A DNA stretch of 13,062 nt from Deltaproteobacteria bacterium (GTDB lineage Bacteria; JAMCPX01). The stretch is taken from assembly GCA_023489065.1 (NCBI GenBank), contig JAMDCL010000153.1, positions 2,006 through 15,067 on the forward strand, given 5' to 3'. The first letter of the stretch is position 1, and each line of letters starts with the position of its first letter. This document shows, in pieces, positions 1 through 7,930 of this stretch. A model generated the notes under the pieces. The model was not told the origin of the DNA. It did no database searches and worked only from the letters and a program-made list of their open reading frames with translations. The translations under genes and the position numbers were made by a program.

Positions 1-507
1 CAATCCTTTTATCACCCCGTCGGTCAGAGAAAACTTATCAAGGTAAAATCCCTCCGGTATACCGGTCGATGGTTTGGCTGTTGCGGTTATTTTTTCCGCA
101 GGTTTCTCAGCCTGTTTTTGCAATAGATCGGAGAAATTATACGTTCCGCCCGGATACCGGATAATGTTTATCGCCGGCTTTACCAGTATTACCTTGCTGA
201 TGGCTATTTCTTTTTCCAACAGCGGCAGGAGTTTTACGCCTACTTCTACGTCCTCGACATGGACAAACGGTGTCTTCGCAGGCACCTTCTCCTGAACGGT
301 AACATTCTTCAATTCCACGCCGAGTCCGGACAGTATCGTCAGCCGTAAATGCTCGATTGAAACCTGCCGTCCGATTGCCTTGCTCGCAGGACCTGTTATC
401 TTGCTTATATAGTTATCGAGATTGATAACAAAGGGGAGTACAAGCAGGATACCGAGGATCACGACAAGCGTTATTACCGAATACAAAAATAATTTTTTCA
501 ACTTCAT
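1..507 (-). CDS. AsmA-family envelope protein (N-terminal 169 residues; continues past the left edge)
   Basis: The gene starts at an ATG at 507 and stays open to base 1, so only the first 169 codons are visible. Residues 1-4 are short and basic (MKLK), followed by one hydrophobic helix at about 5-27, an uncleaved inner-membrane anchor. The next part is a beta-rich region that places the product in the periplasm, with phrases such as GRQVSIEHL, LKNVTVQE and VEVGVKLLPLL. This layout is typical of the N-terminus of AsmA/DUF748-type proteins, which are large proteins linked to outer-membrane biogenesis and lipid transport. The start abuts the gatB stop codon with no gap, and an AGAGGT ribosome-binding site lies inside the end of gatB, so it is probably translated from the gatB mRNA. 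Its first bases look more A+T-rich than the sugar genes to the right. The exact subfamily cannot be set without the rest of the protein. Confidence 0.8.
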   Translation of the reverse strand, partial: MKLKKLFLYSVITLVVILGILLVLPFVINLDNYISKITGPASKAIGRQVSIEHLRLTILSGLGVELKNVTVQEKVPAKTPFVHVEDVEVGVKLLPLLEKEIAISKVILVKPAINIIRYPGGTYNFSDLLQKQAEKPAEKITATAKPSTGIPEGFYLDKFSLTDGVIKGL

Positions 508-1941
508 TTACTTTACCTCTTTTAAATTTCTTCTTAATAGTTCATTTACCACTGACGGGTTCGCCTTCCCGCCGGTTGCTTTCATCACCTGTCCCACAAA
601 AAAGCCGAACACCTTCTCCTTGCCGGCACGGTATTGCTCCACCTCTTTTTGATTTTTTTCCATGATCGAATTTATTATCTCCCGAATCTCCTTCTCGTCC
701 GAGATCTGTTCGAGTCCAAGCTCCTTGATAAGTCCGTCCGGCTCTTTACCGGTTTCTACCATGCGCTCGTAAACCGATTTCGCGATCTTTCCGCTTATCG
801 TCCCGTCCTCAACGAGGCCCAGGAGTTTTGCTGTTTGGGCTGAGGTGACCTTAAAGGACCCTATACCGGTATCGATGTCTTTGATGAACCGCAGCATCTC
901 GCTCATGATCCAGTTGCTTGCGGTTTTCGGCTTGTCGAACAGCTTGACCATGTCCTCGAAATAGCCGGCAAGGTCACGCGATGCCGTAAGCACCTCCGCA
1001 TCATACTGCGGAAGGTTATAACCGGCAACAAACCTTTTTGCCTTTGCATCCGGCAGCTCGGGTACGCTTTTGCGTGCCTCCTCCAAAAGCGAGTTGTCCA
1101 CCTCGAGGGTCAGGAGATCGGGTTCCGGGAAATACCGGTAATCATGGGCCTCTTCTTTCGATCGCATGGACTTTGTCGTCCCCGACGCCTCATCCCAGAG
1201 CCTTGTTTCCTGAACGATGGTGCCTCCGTCTTCCAGGACATCGGTTTGCCTTTTTATTTCATATTCCAGGGCTTTATGAATAAACCGGAACGAGTTCATG
1301 TTTTTGAGCTCAGACTTTACGCCGAGCTGGGTCTGTCCCTTTGGCCTTACCGATATATTCGCATCGCAGCGCATTGAACCCTCCTCCATATTGCCGTCGC
1401 ATATACCCAGATATAAAAGGATTGTCCTGAGCTTTTTCAGATACGCCACGGCCTCGTCCGGGGTTGCCATGTCCGGCTCCGACACGATCTCGAGAAGCGG
1501 TATACCCGACCTGTTGAAATCGACAAAGCTTGTGCCGTCATGGTTGTGCATGAGTTTGCCCGCATCCTCTTCTATATGAATGCGGTTGAGCCTCACATCC
1601 TTGGTGCCGCTGTCCGTTTGTATTCGAATGATACCATCTTTATTTATAGGCAATTCGTATTGTGATATTTGATAGCCCTTGGGCAGGTCCGGATAAAAAT
1701 AGTTCTTCCGGGCAAAGACGCTCCGTTTTTCTATCGTGCCTTCGACTGCCATCGACAGCATGCATGCATACAGGACGATCTTTCTGTTGAGCACCGGCAG
1801 TACACCCGGCATACCGAGACAAACCGGACATACATGTATATTCGGTTTGAGCGCAAAGACCGTCGAACAATCACAAAACGTTTTTGTCTGGGTCTTCAAC
1901 TGAGCATGCACCTCAAGACCTATGACCGCTTCATATTCCAT
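508..1941 (-). CDS. gatB: Aspartyl/glutamyl-tRNA(Asn/Gln) amidotransferase subunit B
   Basis: GatB is the subunit of the GatCAB complex that binds and activates misacylated Glu-tRNA(Gln) or Asp-tRNA(Asn); ammonia made by GatA then converts it to the amide in the cytoplasm. The protein of 477 residues is the normal full length. It begins with the family signature EAVIGLEVHAQLKT. Four cysteines in the zinc-binding region are present (C23, C25, C38, C41, the last two in CPVCLGMPGVLPVLN). The middle carries GIPLLEIVSEPDM and MRCDANISVRP, and the C-terminus is the YqeY-like tRNA-binding tail, ending in the conserved region NPSVVNELL. I place the start at ATG 1941 rather than the in-frame TTG at 1944, because GAGG at 1948-1951 sits six bases from the ATG. 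No gatA or gatC is present in the window. The downstream AsmA gene begins right after the stop. Assignment is secure. Confidence 0.97.
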   Translation of the reverse strand: MEYEAVIGLEVHAQLKTQTKTFCDCSTVFALKPNIHVCPVCLGMPGVLPVLNRKIVLYACMLSMAVEGTIEKRSVFARKNYFYPDLPKGYQISQYELPINKDGIIRIQTDSGTKDVRLNRIHIEEDAGKLMHNHDGTSFVDFNRSGIPLLEIVSEPDMATPDEAVAYLKKLRTILLYLGICDGNMEEGSMRCDANISVRPKGQTQLGVKSELKNMNSFRFIHKALEYEIKRQTDVLEDGGTIVQETRLWDEASGTTKSMRSKEEAHDYRYFPEPDLLTLEVDNSLLEEARKSVPELPDAKAKRFVAGYNLPQYDAEVLTASRDLAGYFEDMVKLFDKPKTASNWIMSEMLRFIKDIDTGIGSFKVTSAQTAKLLGLVEDGTISGKIAKSVYERMVETGKEPDGLIKELGLEQISDEKEIREIINSIMEKNQKEVEQYRAGKEKVFGFFVGQVMKATGGKANPSVVNELLRRNLKEVK

Positions 1942-1955
1942 CAATAACCTCGACT

Positions 1956-1961
1956 ATTATA
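1956..1961 (-). promoter_or_regulatory. Candidate -10 element upstream of gatB
   Basis: Read on the minus strand this is a perfect TATAAT hexamer, 14 bases before the gatB ATG. No good -35 hexamer is found at the usual 16-18 bases upstream. If used, the mRNA leader would be only about 7 or 8 bases long, which would barely include the GAGG ribosome-binding site. It could give gatB expression independent of the sugar operon upstream, but it may be a chance match in an A+T-rich gap. Confidence 0.28.
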
Positions 1962-2011
1962 ATTACCCCGAATATGTGCACGTTTTTTGTTTGAAATCAA
2001 CCAACCTCACT

Positions 2012-2031
2012 CCCGCAGGGGAAGGTGCGGG
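2012..2031. repeat. Short inverted repeat between the MFS gene and gatB
   Basis: CCCGCA and TGCGGG form a six-base-pair stem around an eight-base loop, starting nine bases beyond the MFS stop codon when read on the minus strand. Its position suits a transcript end or mRNA-stabilising hairpin for the sugar operon. There is no run of T after it on either strand, so it is not a convincing intrinsic terminator, and read-through into gatB is possible. Confidence 0.4.
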
Positions 2032-2040
2032 CTTCACTGC

Positions 2041-3291
2041 TCACGCGGCCCCACGTTTGGCCGGCGTTTTCAAAAAACGGACGTTGATGAACAAGCCTAT
2101 AGACAGTAAACCGGCAGCCAGCAGAGGTACTGTCCGGTACCCTGCTGCAGCGGCAATCCCTCCGCCGGCCAGAGAACCGGCAATGGCTGCCGCACCGCTC
2201 GCAGCGTTGTACAGCCCCATTGCTTCGCCTTCACCGAGGGAGGACGAGGCCGCCGTAAATGCGACGCTGCTCACGCTGATCGGAGACCATGCGAGGACGA
2301 TGACCCCGAATACGAGAAGAGAAGCGGCACCCGTGGAATGCGCCGGGAAAAAGGTTAAAATCCATAAACACAGGAATGCAAGGATCCTTATCAGGACGGA
2401 TGCATTCAGTACGCTGAGTGTACCGATCCTGTCCGACAACCGTCCGGACGGCGCATACAGGAACAGACCGGCTGCCGCAGCGACGGCAAATCCCGCCGAC
2501 GACAGCACCGGGCTTACCTTGAAAAGGCTTTGGTACAGTACGGGGTACAGGGAGAATATACCTGTTGCCCCGGTATATACAAACAGCCACCCGATCAGGA
2601 AAATACCGAACTGCGAAGAGAATATGGACTTTAAGTTCCTGAGAGCATGCATGCTCACGTTATGGTGCGCCCTGCCGGGGCTGCTTATCGCCCATTCACC
2701 ATGTCGGATGACGGCAGGTTTTGCACGGACGGGTACAGGGGGCTTGCGGGGCGTGCGCACGGTATACGCCGCCACGATCAGTGCTGCTGCACCGATGGCA
2801 GAGGTGATCAGAAGCCCCTCGGAGATCCGGCTGCTGAAAAGGCCGGCGAGGAGCAGACCGGCGACCTGGCCGATGCCGTAAAATGTCTGGAACCATCCTA
2901 TGCGGCTGTCCCATTGTTCCTTCGGGTAGACCTCCACGATCAACAGGTTTGCGACGGTCGAAACCGCAGCCATACCCGTGCCGGCGAGCAATGCGAGCAC
3001 AACCCTCGGCAGCAAGCCCGGGAATTCCGGGAACAGCCCTATCGCGACTGCGACAATACCCAGTCCGGAAAGCACCACCGCCCGGTGCAGCCGGTACCGG
3101 TCGCACAGGAAACCGAAGCCTCCCGCAAACAGCCCGCCGATGTTGAGCGCTGCCATGATGATACCGATACTGCCTGCACCGGCACTGCTCACCGAGAGCG
3201 GGATAAGGATCGGCACGATGCCGACCGCAAGAGCGCCGAACAGCACGTAGACAACGTACCAGGGAGAAAACCAGTCGCGCAGCTTGAGCAT
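2041..3291 (-). CDS. Major facilitator superfamily transporter, 12 membrane segments
   Basis: The 416-residue protein is almost wholly hydrophobic, with about six helices on each side of a charged central loop at about residues 178-225, the MFS layout. A motif-A-like loop follows helix 2 (GFGFLCDRYRLHR, residues 58-70) and a matching one appears in the second half (GRLSDRIGT), supporting a true MFS carrier driven by an ion gradient. The substrate cannot be read from the sequence. Its ATG directly follows the TAG stop of the glucoamylase gene with no intervening base, so the two are almost certainly cotranscribed and the carrier probably handles a sugar, gluconate or another product of that pathway. 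An AGGG in the end of the glucoamylase gene is the only nearby ribosome-binding candidate, so translational coupling is likely. Drug or unrelated metabolite efflux remains possible. Confidence 0.88.
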   Translation of the reverse strand: MLKLRDWFSPWYVVYVLFGALAVGIVPILIPLSVSSAGAGSIGIIMAALNIGGLFAGGFGFLCDRYRLHRAVVLSGLGIVAVAIGLFPEFPGLLPRVVLALLAGTGMAAVSTVANLLIVEVYPKEQWDSRIGWFQTFYGIGQVAGLLLAGLFSSRISEGLLITSAIGAAALIVAAYTVRTPRKPPVPVRAKPAVIRHGEWAISSPGRAHHNVSMHALRNLKSIFSSQFGIFLIGWLFVYTGATGIFSLYPVLYQSLFKVSPVLSSAGFAVAAAAGLFLYAPSGRLSDRIGTLSVLNASVLIRILAFLCLWILTFFPAHSTGAASLLVFGVIVLAWSPISVSSVAFTAASSSLGEGEAMGLYNAASGAAAIAGSLAGGGIAAAAGYRTVPLLAAGLLSIGLFINVRFLKTPAKRGAA

Positions 3292-5682
3292 CTAAGCCCT
3301 GACGGTCACACCGTAATCCCGGCCTTCCCAGCGCTGCTGCTCCGGCCAGAAGAACGTAAACACAATGTCCGTGCCTGCTGCCATGCTCCCCGCATCTATA
3401 TCGACAATATGCATACCCATGCCCGTATCCTTTGAAGCCGTGTCATGGACCGTGTTCCAGTGATCGGAACTCCAGTGAACAAGGGCGGGTGTCACGGTTT
3501 CTATCCTGAGCACGCCTCCCTTTCCGACACTCCTGCATTTCTGATTGAATTTCCATGCGTAGAGCGCCGAGCCCTGTTTTCCCACGACATACCTTTTATA
3601 AACCCCGGACATCATGTCGAAGACTTTGTTGTCGCGGATGGAGCGAAGGAGCTTGATGTACTCCGCGTGCGCCCACACCAGGGGCATTGCGGAACCGGAT
3701 GGACGTCCGTAAAACAACTCTCTTCCCGGCACGTCGGGTGCATCCCATACCTGTTCGGATATGAGCCCCGATTCATTGCTGAACCTCTCCATATCGTGCA
3801 GGAGCTGCTTTGCCCCGGCGATGTTGCCGGCCTGGAGTTCGTAGTGCGCCCTCTCTCCGGTCAACAGGGGCCAGAGCCGCCCTCTTCCCGTACCGTTATA
3901 CGCACTCCCGTCCTGATGTTCGCCATAGCCGTCATCGTTGTACCGGTGCCAGGAGGTGCCGTATGGCGTCCGACTTTTGAGCATGGCATCAACAACCGTG
4001 AGGGTATTGACGATACGGGGATCGTCCGGCGCCCTGAGCCCGAACCTGACAAGTGCAAGGAAATCCGTACTGATGATGGTTGCGGCTGCTTTGAGATTTT
4101 CCCCGTAAGGACGGTTCTTGATCGGCACAAAACCGTGGGTCGGGGAGGCAGCGCTGGATGTGTCCGGAGGAGCGATCCTGACATAATAACCGTCTACGTC
4201 CATCCGGCCCGCAAGCGCGGTGCCTTTTACATATACCCATCTCTCGATGGCCGCATTCCACATGTCCGCTGTTTCTCTCATATAACCTGCCTTATCATGC
4301 ATACCCTGCTCGTCTGCGAATTCCGCAGCCACGATCAGCGCGGCTATTTCAACCGCGAGTGTAAACGGCGAGTAGCCGGGGTCTTCTTCCCACCGGTCCT
4401 GCTGTGTGACAGGCCCGTTTCGAAGGATGAACCCGGCGGCCTTTTCAACCATGCTCCGCGGGTCGAGTGTGCCGAGCGTGCCTTCCCGCTTCAACATACC
4501 CGCAAGCAGGATGGGAAAGGCCGTTTCGTCCAGTTGTATGCCTCCCCAGAACGGCGTTCCGTCCCGCCACATGTTCTGCGGCCAATGCCCGTCAGCCTCC
4601 TGCGTCGTCATCAGATAAAACAGTACCCTGCGTGCCGAACCGTAGTCGCCCGCAGCAAGAAAACCCCCCGCCGTTTCGACGAGGTCCCTGGGCCATATAA
4701 GATGGTACCCGCCTATATCGTCGTCTCCGGTCGCCTGTCCCCATGGTATGGAGAGTGATGCAATAATAGCGCCGGGCTCGTTTTTTTCTTCGTGTGTCTT
4801 CAGCACGGCAGTACTCGCACGGTAATGGTTTACCTTTTTTTCCGGAGATGGACTGTGTAGATCCAGCAGACCTTTTTGATAGGATGTCCAGCCCTCGATA
4901 TACTCTTTTTTGCATGTATCGAAGCCTTTGAGCAGGGATGCCCGTGCACTGTTGCCCGCCTCAGACATCGTCCTGCCAAAACCGATGGAGAGGACAAACT
5001 CCCCGTTGTCCTGTGCGGGATCGATCTCTCCGGTCATCGCGACATTACCGTCGTATGCACCGGTATATTCCCATGTCAGGATCTTGTGGCGGTAAAGGTC
5101 CTGCCATCCGTCGGATACGCCGACGAACCCGACAGACCGTTTTATAAAGCCGGCTGAGCAGGCGAGTGCAATCGCCGTCCCTTCCCTGAAAGCGAATAAC
5201 ATGGGAACGCCTTTATATTCCCCGCTTACCGCGCTGTTTCCGTATCCCCTGTTTCCTATATGCGGGGCAAGCAGGACGTAGAGGTGGTAATCCTTTGCAG
5301 CGCCCCTGACCGGGACGAACCGCGTGCGCTGGAGCACGGTGTTTCTCCCGGGGTCCGTGATAATCTCTTTGTGTATCTCGTACCTGCCCTGCATGCATGC
5401 ATTGACAAGGCTGAAGCCGGGGACACCGTCTTCGAGGTATGCTGCCCCGGGCACTGCATGCCGCTTTTCTTCCGAAAAGAACGATGCCCCGTCCGTCACA
5501 ATCATGCCCATGTCCCTGGTGCATGCCTGATCGATACCCGGATAATAGATCTCGTTGATGATGCCGTGGCTCACGGTAAACCATACACGGCTGTTAGCGC
5601 TGACAGCCGTACCGACCCCGCTCTTGGCGCTGGATGTCCATTTTGGTTCCATGCCGGGCCTGCCCGGCGCCTGTTTCAGCAT
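3292..5682 (-). CDS. Glycoside hydrolase family 15 glucoamylase (or glucodextranase)-like enzyme
   Basis: GH15 enzymes cut single glucose units from the non-reducing end of starch, maltodextrin, glycogen or, in glucodextranases, dextran. The 796-residue product has a beta-rich N-terminal domain (about 12-280, opening WTSSAKSGVGTA), then the alpha-barrel catalytic domain (about 285-680). Family landmarks are IPWGQATGDDDIGGYHLIWPR (residues 312-332), the general-acid region RWEEDPGYSP (E432 or E433) and the general-base region ISEQVWD (E643). A further beta-rich stretch (about 685-796, many tryptophans) makes it longer than the roughly 700-residue clostridial glucoamylases. There is no signal peptide, so it probably acts in the cytoplasm on glycogen or imported oligosaccharides. 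The reading frame extends 35 codons upstream into the dehydrogenase gene, but the ATG at 5682 has GGGGGTGAT just before it and lies four bases after that gene's stop, so I choose it. Dextran versus starch specificity is not decided. Confidence 0.93.
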   Translation of the reverse strand: MLKQAPGRPGMEPKWTSSAKSGVGTAVSANSRVWFTVSHGIINEIYYPGIDQACTRDMGMIVTDGASFFSEEKRHAVPGAAYLEDGVPGFSLVNACMQGRYEIHKEIITDPGRNTVLQRTRFVPVRGAAKDYHLYVLLAPHIGNRGYGNSAVSGEYKGVPMLFAFREGTAIALACSAGFIKRSVGFVGVSDGWQDLYRHKILTWEYTGAYDGNVAMTGEIDPAQDNGEFVLSIGFGRTMSEAGNSARASLLKGFDTCKKEYIEGWTSYQKGLLDLHSPSPEKKVNHYRASTAVLKTHEEKNEPGAIIASLSIPWGQATGDDDIGGYHLIWPRDLVETAGGFLAAGDYGSARRVLFYLMTTQEADGHWPQNMWRDGTPFWGGIQLDETAFPILLAGMLKREGTLGTLDPRSMVEKAAGFILRNGPVTQQDRWEEDPGYSPFTLAVEIAALIVAAEFADEQGMHDKAGYMRETADMWNAAIERWVYVKGTALAGRMDVDGYYVRIAPPDTSSAASPTHGFVPIKNRPYGENLKAAATIISTDFLALVRFGLRAPDDPRIVNTLTVVDAMLKSRTPYGTSWHRYNDDGYGEHQDGSAYNGTGRGRLWPLLTGERAHYELQAGNIAGAKQLLHDMERFSNESGLISEQVWDAPDVPGRELFYGRPSGSAMPLVWAHAEYIKLLRSIRDNKVFDMMSGVYKRYVVGKQGSALYAWKFNQKCRSVGKGGVLRIETVTPALVHWSSDHWNTVHDTASKDTGMGMHIVDIDAGSMAAGTDIVFTFFWPEQQRWEGRDYGVTVRA

Positions 5683-5685
5683 ACC

Positions 5686-5694
5686 ATCACCCCC
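5686..5694 (-). promoter_or_regulatory. Ribosome-binding site that sets the GH15 start
   Basis: GGGGGTGAT on the minus strand overlaps the TGA stop of the dehydrogenase gene and lies three bases before the ATG at 5682. It favours this start over ATG codons 19-35 codons upstream inside the dehydrogenase gene, and indicates coupled translation of the two enzymes. Confidence 0.55.
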
Positions 5695-6790
5695 ATTGTA
5701 CGACGGTCTTAATTTCTTCGGCCGCGCTGTGCATGAACGCATCCTGCCCCTTGTCATAGGGGACCCTCTGCGTGATAACCCGGTCAATCGCGTTTCCGTA
5801 AGCCTGCCTGAACTTCATCAGGTCGTCGACTGCCATCCGGTAATGGGTCTTACCGGCATTGACACTGCCGATCATGACCTGGTTGTTTAAAACAAGCCTG
5901 CGTATGATGTCAGGGCCCTGTACCTGCAGGGGCCTGTCACCGCCGGGGATACCGGTCAGGACGTACAGACCGTTGATACCGAGTGCGTCGAGCAGGTTGA
6001 ATTCAAGGGACGCGACACCTGTCGCTTCGAAGATCATGTCCATGGGCCCGTACGTTTTTTGTATGTCGCCGACCTTCACCTTTTTGCCGTCAATATACGT
6101 TCCGCCTATGTCCCCGAGCACCCGTGCCCGGGGCGAGTCCTGGCCGACAACATCCAGTCCGTACACCTTTGCCCCCCTGAGTCTGAGGATAAAACCCGCA
6201 AGCAGTCCTATCGGTCCGATGCCCGCGACCAGGATGTTTCTGCCCGCCAGAAACCCGGCGGTATCCCGGACATACGGCAGGCGGCTTTTCTGTACAAGGA
6301 CGCTTTCATCGATCGCCTTTTCGGCCACGGAGAGCGGCTCTGCCAGGACACCGATGTCCCTGAGCTGCGCGGGAACCGGTACGCAGTAGTCCTCTTTATC
6401 CACTACAAACCCGGTCTGGTACCCGTCGCGCCCCCATATACCCCGTTCTGTGTAGCCGCCCGAAGTGCACATATCAGGCCTGCCCATGGCGCATGCATCA
6501 CAATGCCCGCAGCCCCTGCGTACGGTAAAAGCGATATAGTCCCCCGCCTTGACCTGCGTAACGTCCTTGCCCGTTTCGTGCACCACACCGAACATTTCGT
6601 GTCCTATGACAAGGTCTTTCCGATCCGGGGCAGGCAGGGACCTTCCGCCGTTCGCCTCTTCACGGTCTGTCCCGCAAATGCCGACGTCGAGGATCTTCAC
6701 CTTGATATCGTCCGGTGATTGCAGGCGGGGTTCGTCCCTCTCCACAAAAAAAACCCCGGGCTTACCCGGGTTGACTGCTATCGCCTTCAT
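5687..6790 (-). CDS. Zinc-dependent glucose 1-dehydrogenase-like enzyme (MDR family)
   Basis: This 367-residue medium-chain dehydrogenase resembles the archaeal-type glucose dehydrogenases of Sulfolobus and Thermoplasma, which oxidise beta-D-glucose to gluconolactone using NAD or NADP. The N-terminal catalytic domain carries the zinc-site sequences GICGTD (C39), GHE (H64, E65) and EPLS (E151). The structural zinc lobe is complete: C94, C97, C100 and C108. The nucleotide-binding fold has GIGPIG at 190-195, with an aspartate after the second strand (LDV, D213) that would favour NAD, though dual use is known in the family. LNNQVMIGSVNAGKTHY near the C-terminus fits the glucose-dehydrogenase C-terminal domain. 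The start at ATG 6790 is set by AAGGAGGA at 6794-6801. It is the first gene of the unit and is followed after four bases by a glucoamylase-like gene, so glucose is the natural substrate; galactose or another aldose is possible. Confidence 0.87.
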   Translation of the reverse strand: MKAIAVNPGKPGVFFVERDEPRLQSPDDIKVKILDVGICGTDREEANGGRSLPAPDRKDLVIGHEMFGVVHETGKDVTQVKAGDYIAFTVRRGCGHCDACAMGRPDMCTSGGYTERGIWGRDGYQTGFVVDKEDYCVPVPAQLRDIGVLAEPLSVAEKAIDESVLVQKSRLPYVRDTAGFLAGRNILVAGIGPIGLLAGFILRLRGAKVYGLDVVGQDSPRARVLGDIGGTYIDGKKVKVGDIQKTYGPMDMIFEATGVASLEFNLLDALGINGLYVLTGIPGGDRPLQVQGPDIIRRLVLNNQVMIGSVNAGKTHYRMAVDDLMKFRQAYGNAIDRVITQRVPYDKGQDAFMHSAAEEIKTVVQWG

Positions 6791-6793
6791 ACA

Positions 6794-6801
6794 TCCTCCT
6801 T
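6794..6801 (-). promoter_or_regulatory. Strong ribosome-binding site of the glucose dehydrogenase gene
   Basis: AAGGAGGA on the minus strand is close to a perfect complement of the 16S rRNA 3' end and lies three bases before ATG 6790. It rules out the in-frame TTG at 6808, which lies upstream of it. Confidence 0.75.
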
Positions 6802-6825
6802 GCAGCAACTCTGTAACATGCTCAA

Positions 6826-6853
6826 AAGATAGTAACCATTCGGGGTATGTCCA
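6826..6853 (-). promoter_or_regulatory. Candidate sigma-70 promoter of the dehydrogenase-glucoamylase-transporter operon
   Basis: On the minus strand TGGACA (6848-6853, five of six to TTGACA) is followed after 16 bases by TATCTT (6826-6831, four of six to TATAAT). Transcription would begin near 6819, giving a leader of roughly 30 bases before ATG 6790. It lies in the 147-base gap shared with the divergent amrS gene. No operator for a known sugar regulator was recognised there. Confidence 0.42.
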
Positions 6854-6907
6854 GAGAAAATAATCTTATCACCCTTTCCGATTTTGTGGAAATGTGCCGG
6901 AGGGTTG

Positions 6908-6916
6908 TGGTATCCT
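6908..6916 (+). promoter_or_regulatory. Weak candidate extended -10 element for amrS
   Basis: TGGTATCCT fits the extended -10 pattern (TG, one base, then TATCCT, four of six to consensus) with a start near 6923 and a leader of about 15 bases. No -35 hexamer is correctly spaced: the nearest candidate, TTGTGG at 6884-6889, is 21 bases away. This is the best candidate in the gap but is weak. Confidence 0.2.
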
Positions 6917-6937
6917 GGAAAGCAGAGGGGGTGGAAC

Positions 6938-7930
6938 ATGAAGATACCTGCAAAATACTCGACGAAGGAAAAGGACGGCAGGGTACGGTGCGAGCTCTGT
7001 CCGTACAACTGTCTGATAGCTCAGGGGCACAGGGGGGTCTGCGGCATACGGAGCAACAGGGACGGCGTTCTCATCGCGGAGACGTACAACACGATCAGTG
7101 TCATGAATCTCGATCCCATAGAAAAAAAACCGCTCTATCATTTCTATCCCGGCTCATCCATTCTCTCGGTCGGCACCATCGGATGCAGCTTCAACTGCAT
7201 GTTCTGTCAGAACTGGGAGCTCGTGGAGGGCCAGGCACCCGTGCACGAAACGACAAAAGAGTACCTCTACGAGCAGGCAAAACGAACGGATTCCCTCGGC
7301 ATTGCCTTTACCTACAACGAGCCGTTCATCTGGTTCGAATTCGTTGAGGAGACTGCGAAATTCTTCCACGAAAAGGGTATGAAGAACGTGCTCGTCTCGA
7401 ACGGGTTCGTCAATCCCCAGCCGCTCGAGGACATTATCCCCCTCATCGATGCGATGAATATAGACCTCAAGGCCATGGACGATGATTTCTATAAGAGGTT
7501 GTGCAAGGGCAGGCTTGAACCGGTAAAGCACACCATCGAATATGCCCTGAAAAAGGGCGTGCACGTCGAGCTGACAAACCTGCTGGTTACGGGATACAAC
7601 ACCTCCGAAGACCAGATAACGAGACTTGTCGATTATGTTGCATCCCTCGGCAAAGATACAATCCTCCATTTCTCGCGCTATTTCCCGACCTATAAACTCG
7701 ATGCTCCGCCGACTCCGGTGGAGGTGCTCGAATTCGCCTACGCTTACGCAAGCAGGAAGCTCGACTATGTGTACGTGGGCAATGTCATCGACAGTAAAAC
7801 GGACAGCACCTACTGTCCGAAATGCAAGAACCTCCTCATCGAACGGATCGGTTATACCGTCGGGATAAGAGGCCTGAAGGGCAACCGATGCGGCGCGTGC
7901 GGTGAACCGATCAATATCAGGGTTTCATGA
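6938..7930 (+). CDS. amrS: AmmeMemoRadiSam-system radical SAM protein AmrS
   Basis: The 330-residue protein has the radical SAM cluster motif CSFNCMFC (C83, C87, C90), which holds a [4Fe-4S] cluster that cleaves S-adenosylmethionine. It also has the AmrS-type N-terminal cysteine region (C18, C21, C25, C35, within RCELCPYNC and GHRGVCGIR) and the conserved QNWE after the cluster. The C-terminus carries two CxxC pairs (C293/C296 and C318/C321), a probable zinc ribbon. Family members often sit beside AMMECR1 and Memo genes and resemble pyruvate formate-lyase activating enzymes; the reaction is, to my knowledge, not firmly established. Here neither partner is adjacent. The start at ATG 6938 is set by GAGGGGG six bases upstream rather than by the ATG at 6884. 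The stop overlaps the start of the next gene by four bases. The family call is firm; the function is open. Confidence 0.9.
   Translation: MKIPAKYSTKEKDGRVRCELCPYNCLIAQGHRGVCGIRSNRDGVLIAETYNTISVMNLDPIEKKPLYHFYPGSSILSVGTIGCSFNCMFCQNWELVEGQAPVHETTKEYLYEQAKRTDSLGIAFTYNEPFIWFEFVEETAKFFHEKGMKNVLVSNGFVNPQPLEDIIPLIDAMNIDLKAMDDDFYKRLCKGRLEPVKHTIEYALKKGVHVELTNLLVTGYNTSEDQITRLVDYVASLGKDTILHFSRYFPTYKLDAPPTPVEVLEFAYAYASRKLDYVYVGNVIDSKTDSTYCPKCKNLLIERIGYTVGIRGLKGNRCGACGEPINIRVS

Noticed and set aside
1942..1944. TTG start for gatB one codon upstream of the ATG
   Set aside because: The ATG at 1941 has an ideal six-base distance from GAGG and gives the usual GatB N-terminus.
2012..2031. Hairpin as intrinsic terminator of the sugar operon
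   Set aside because: The stem is real but no T-run follows on the minus strand, so it is kept only as an inverted repeat.
1922..3435. Overlapping plus-strand frames of 319 and 262 codons
   Set aside because: They are antisense to the MFS transporter gene and its flanks. Their products are low-complexity, rich in Ala, Pro, Arg and His, with no family signature.
3445..4758. Long open frame of 437 codons on the plus strand
   Set aside because: It lies wholly opposite the glucoamylase catalytic domain, its product has no recognisable domain, and it is explained by the codon bias of the real gene.
5391..5402. GCATGCATGC-like runs, also near 1759 and 2645
   Set aside because: All three lie inside coding sequence of unrelated genes, are only 8-10 bases long, and have no regular spacing, so chance is the simplest explanation.
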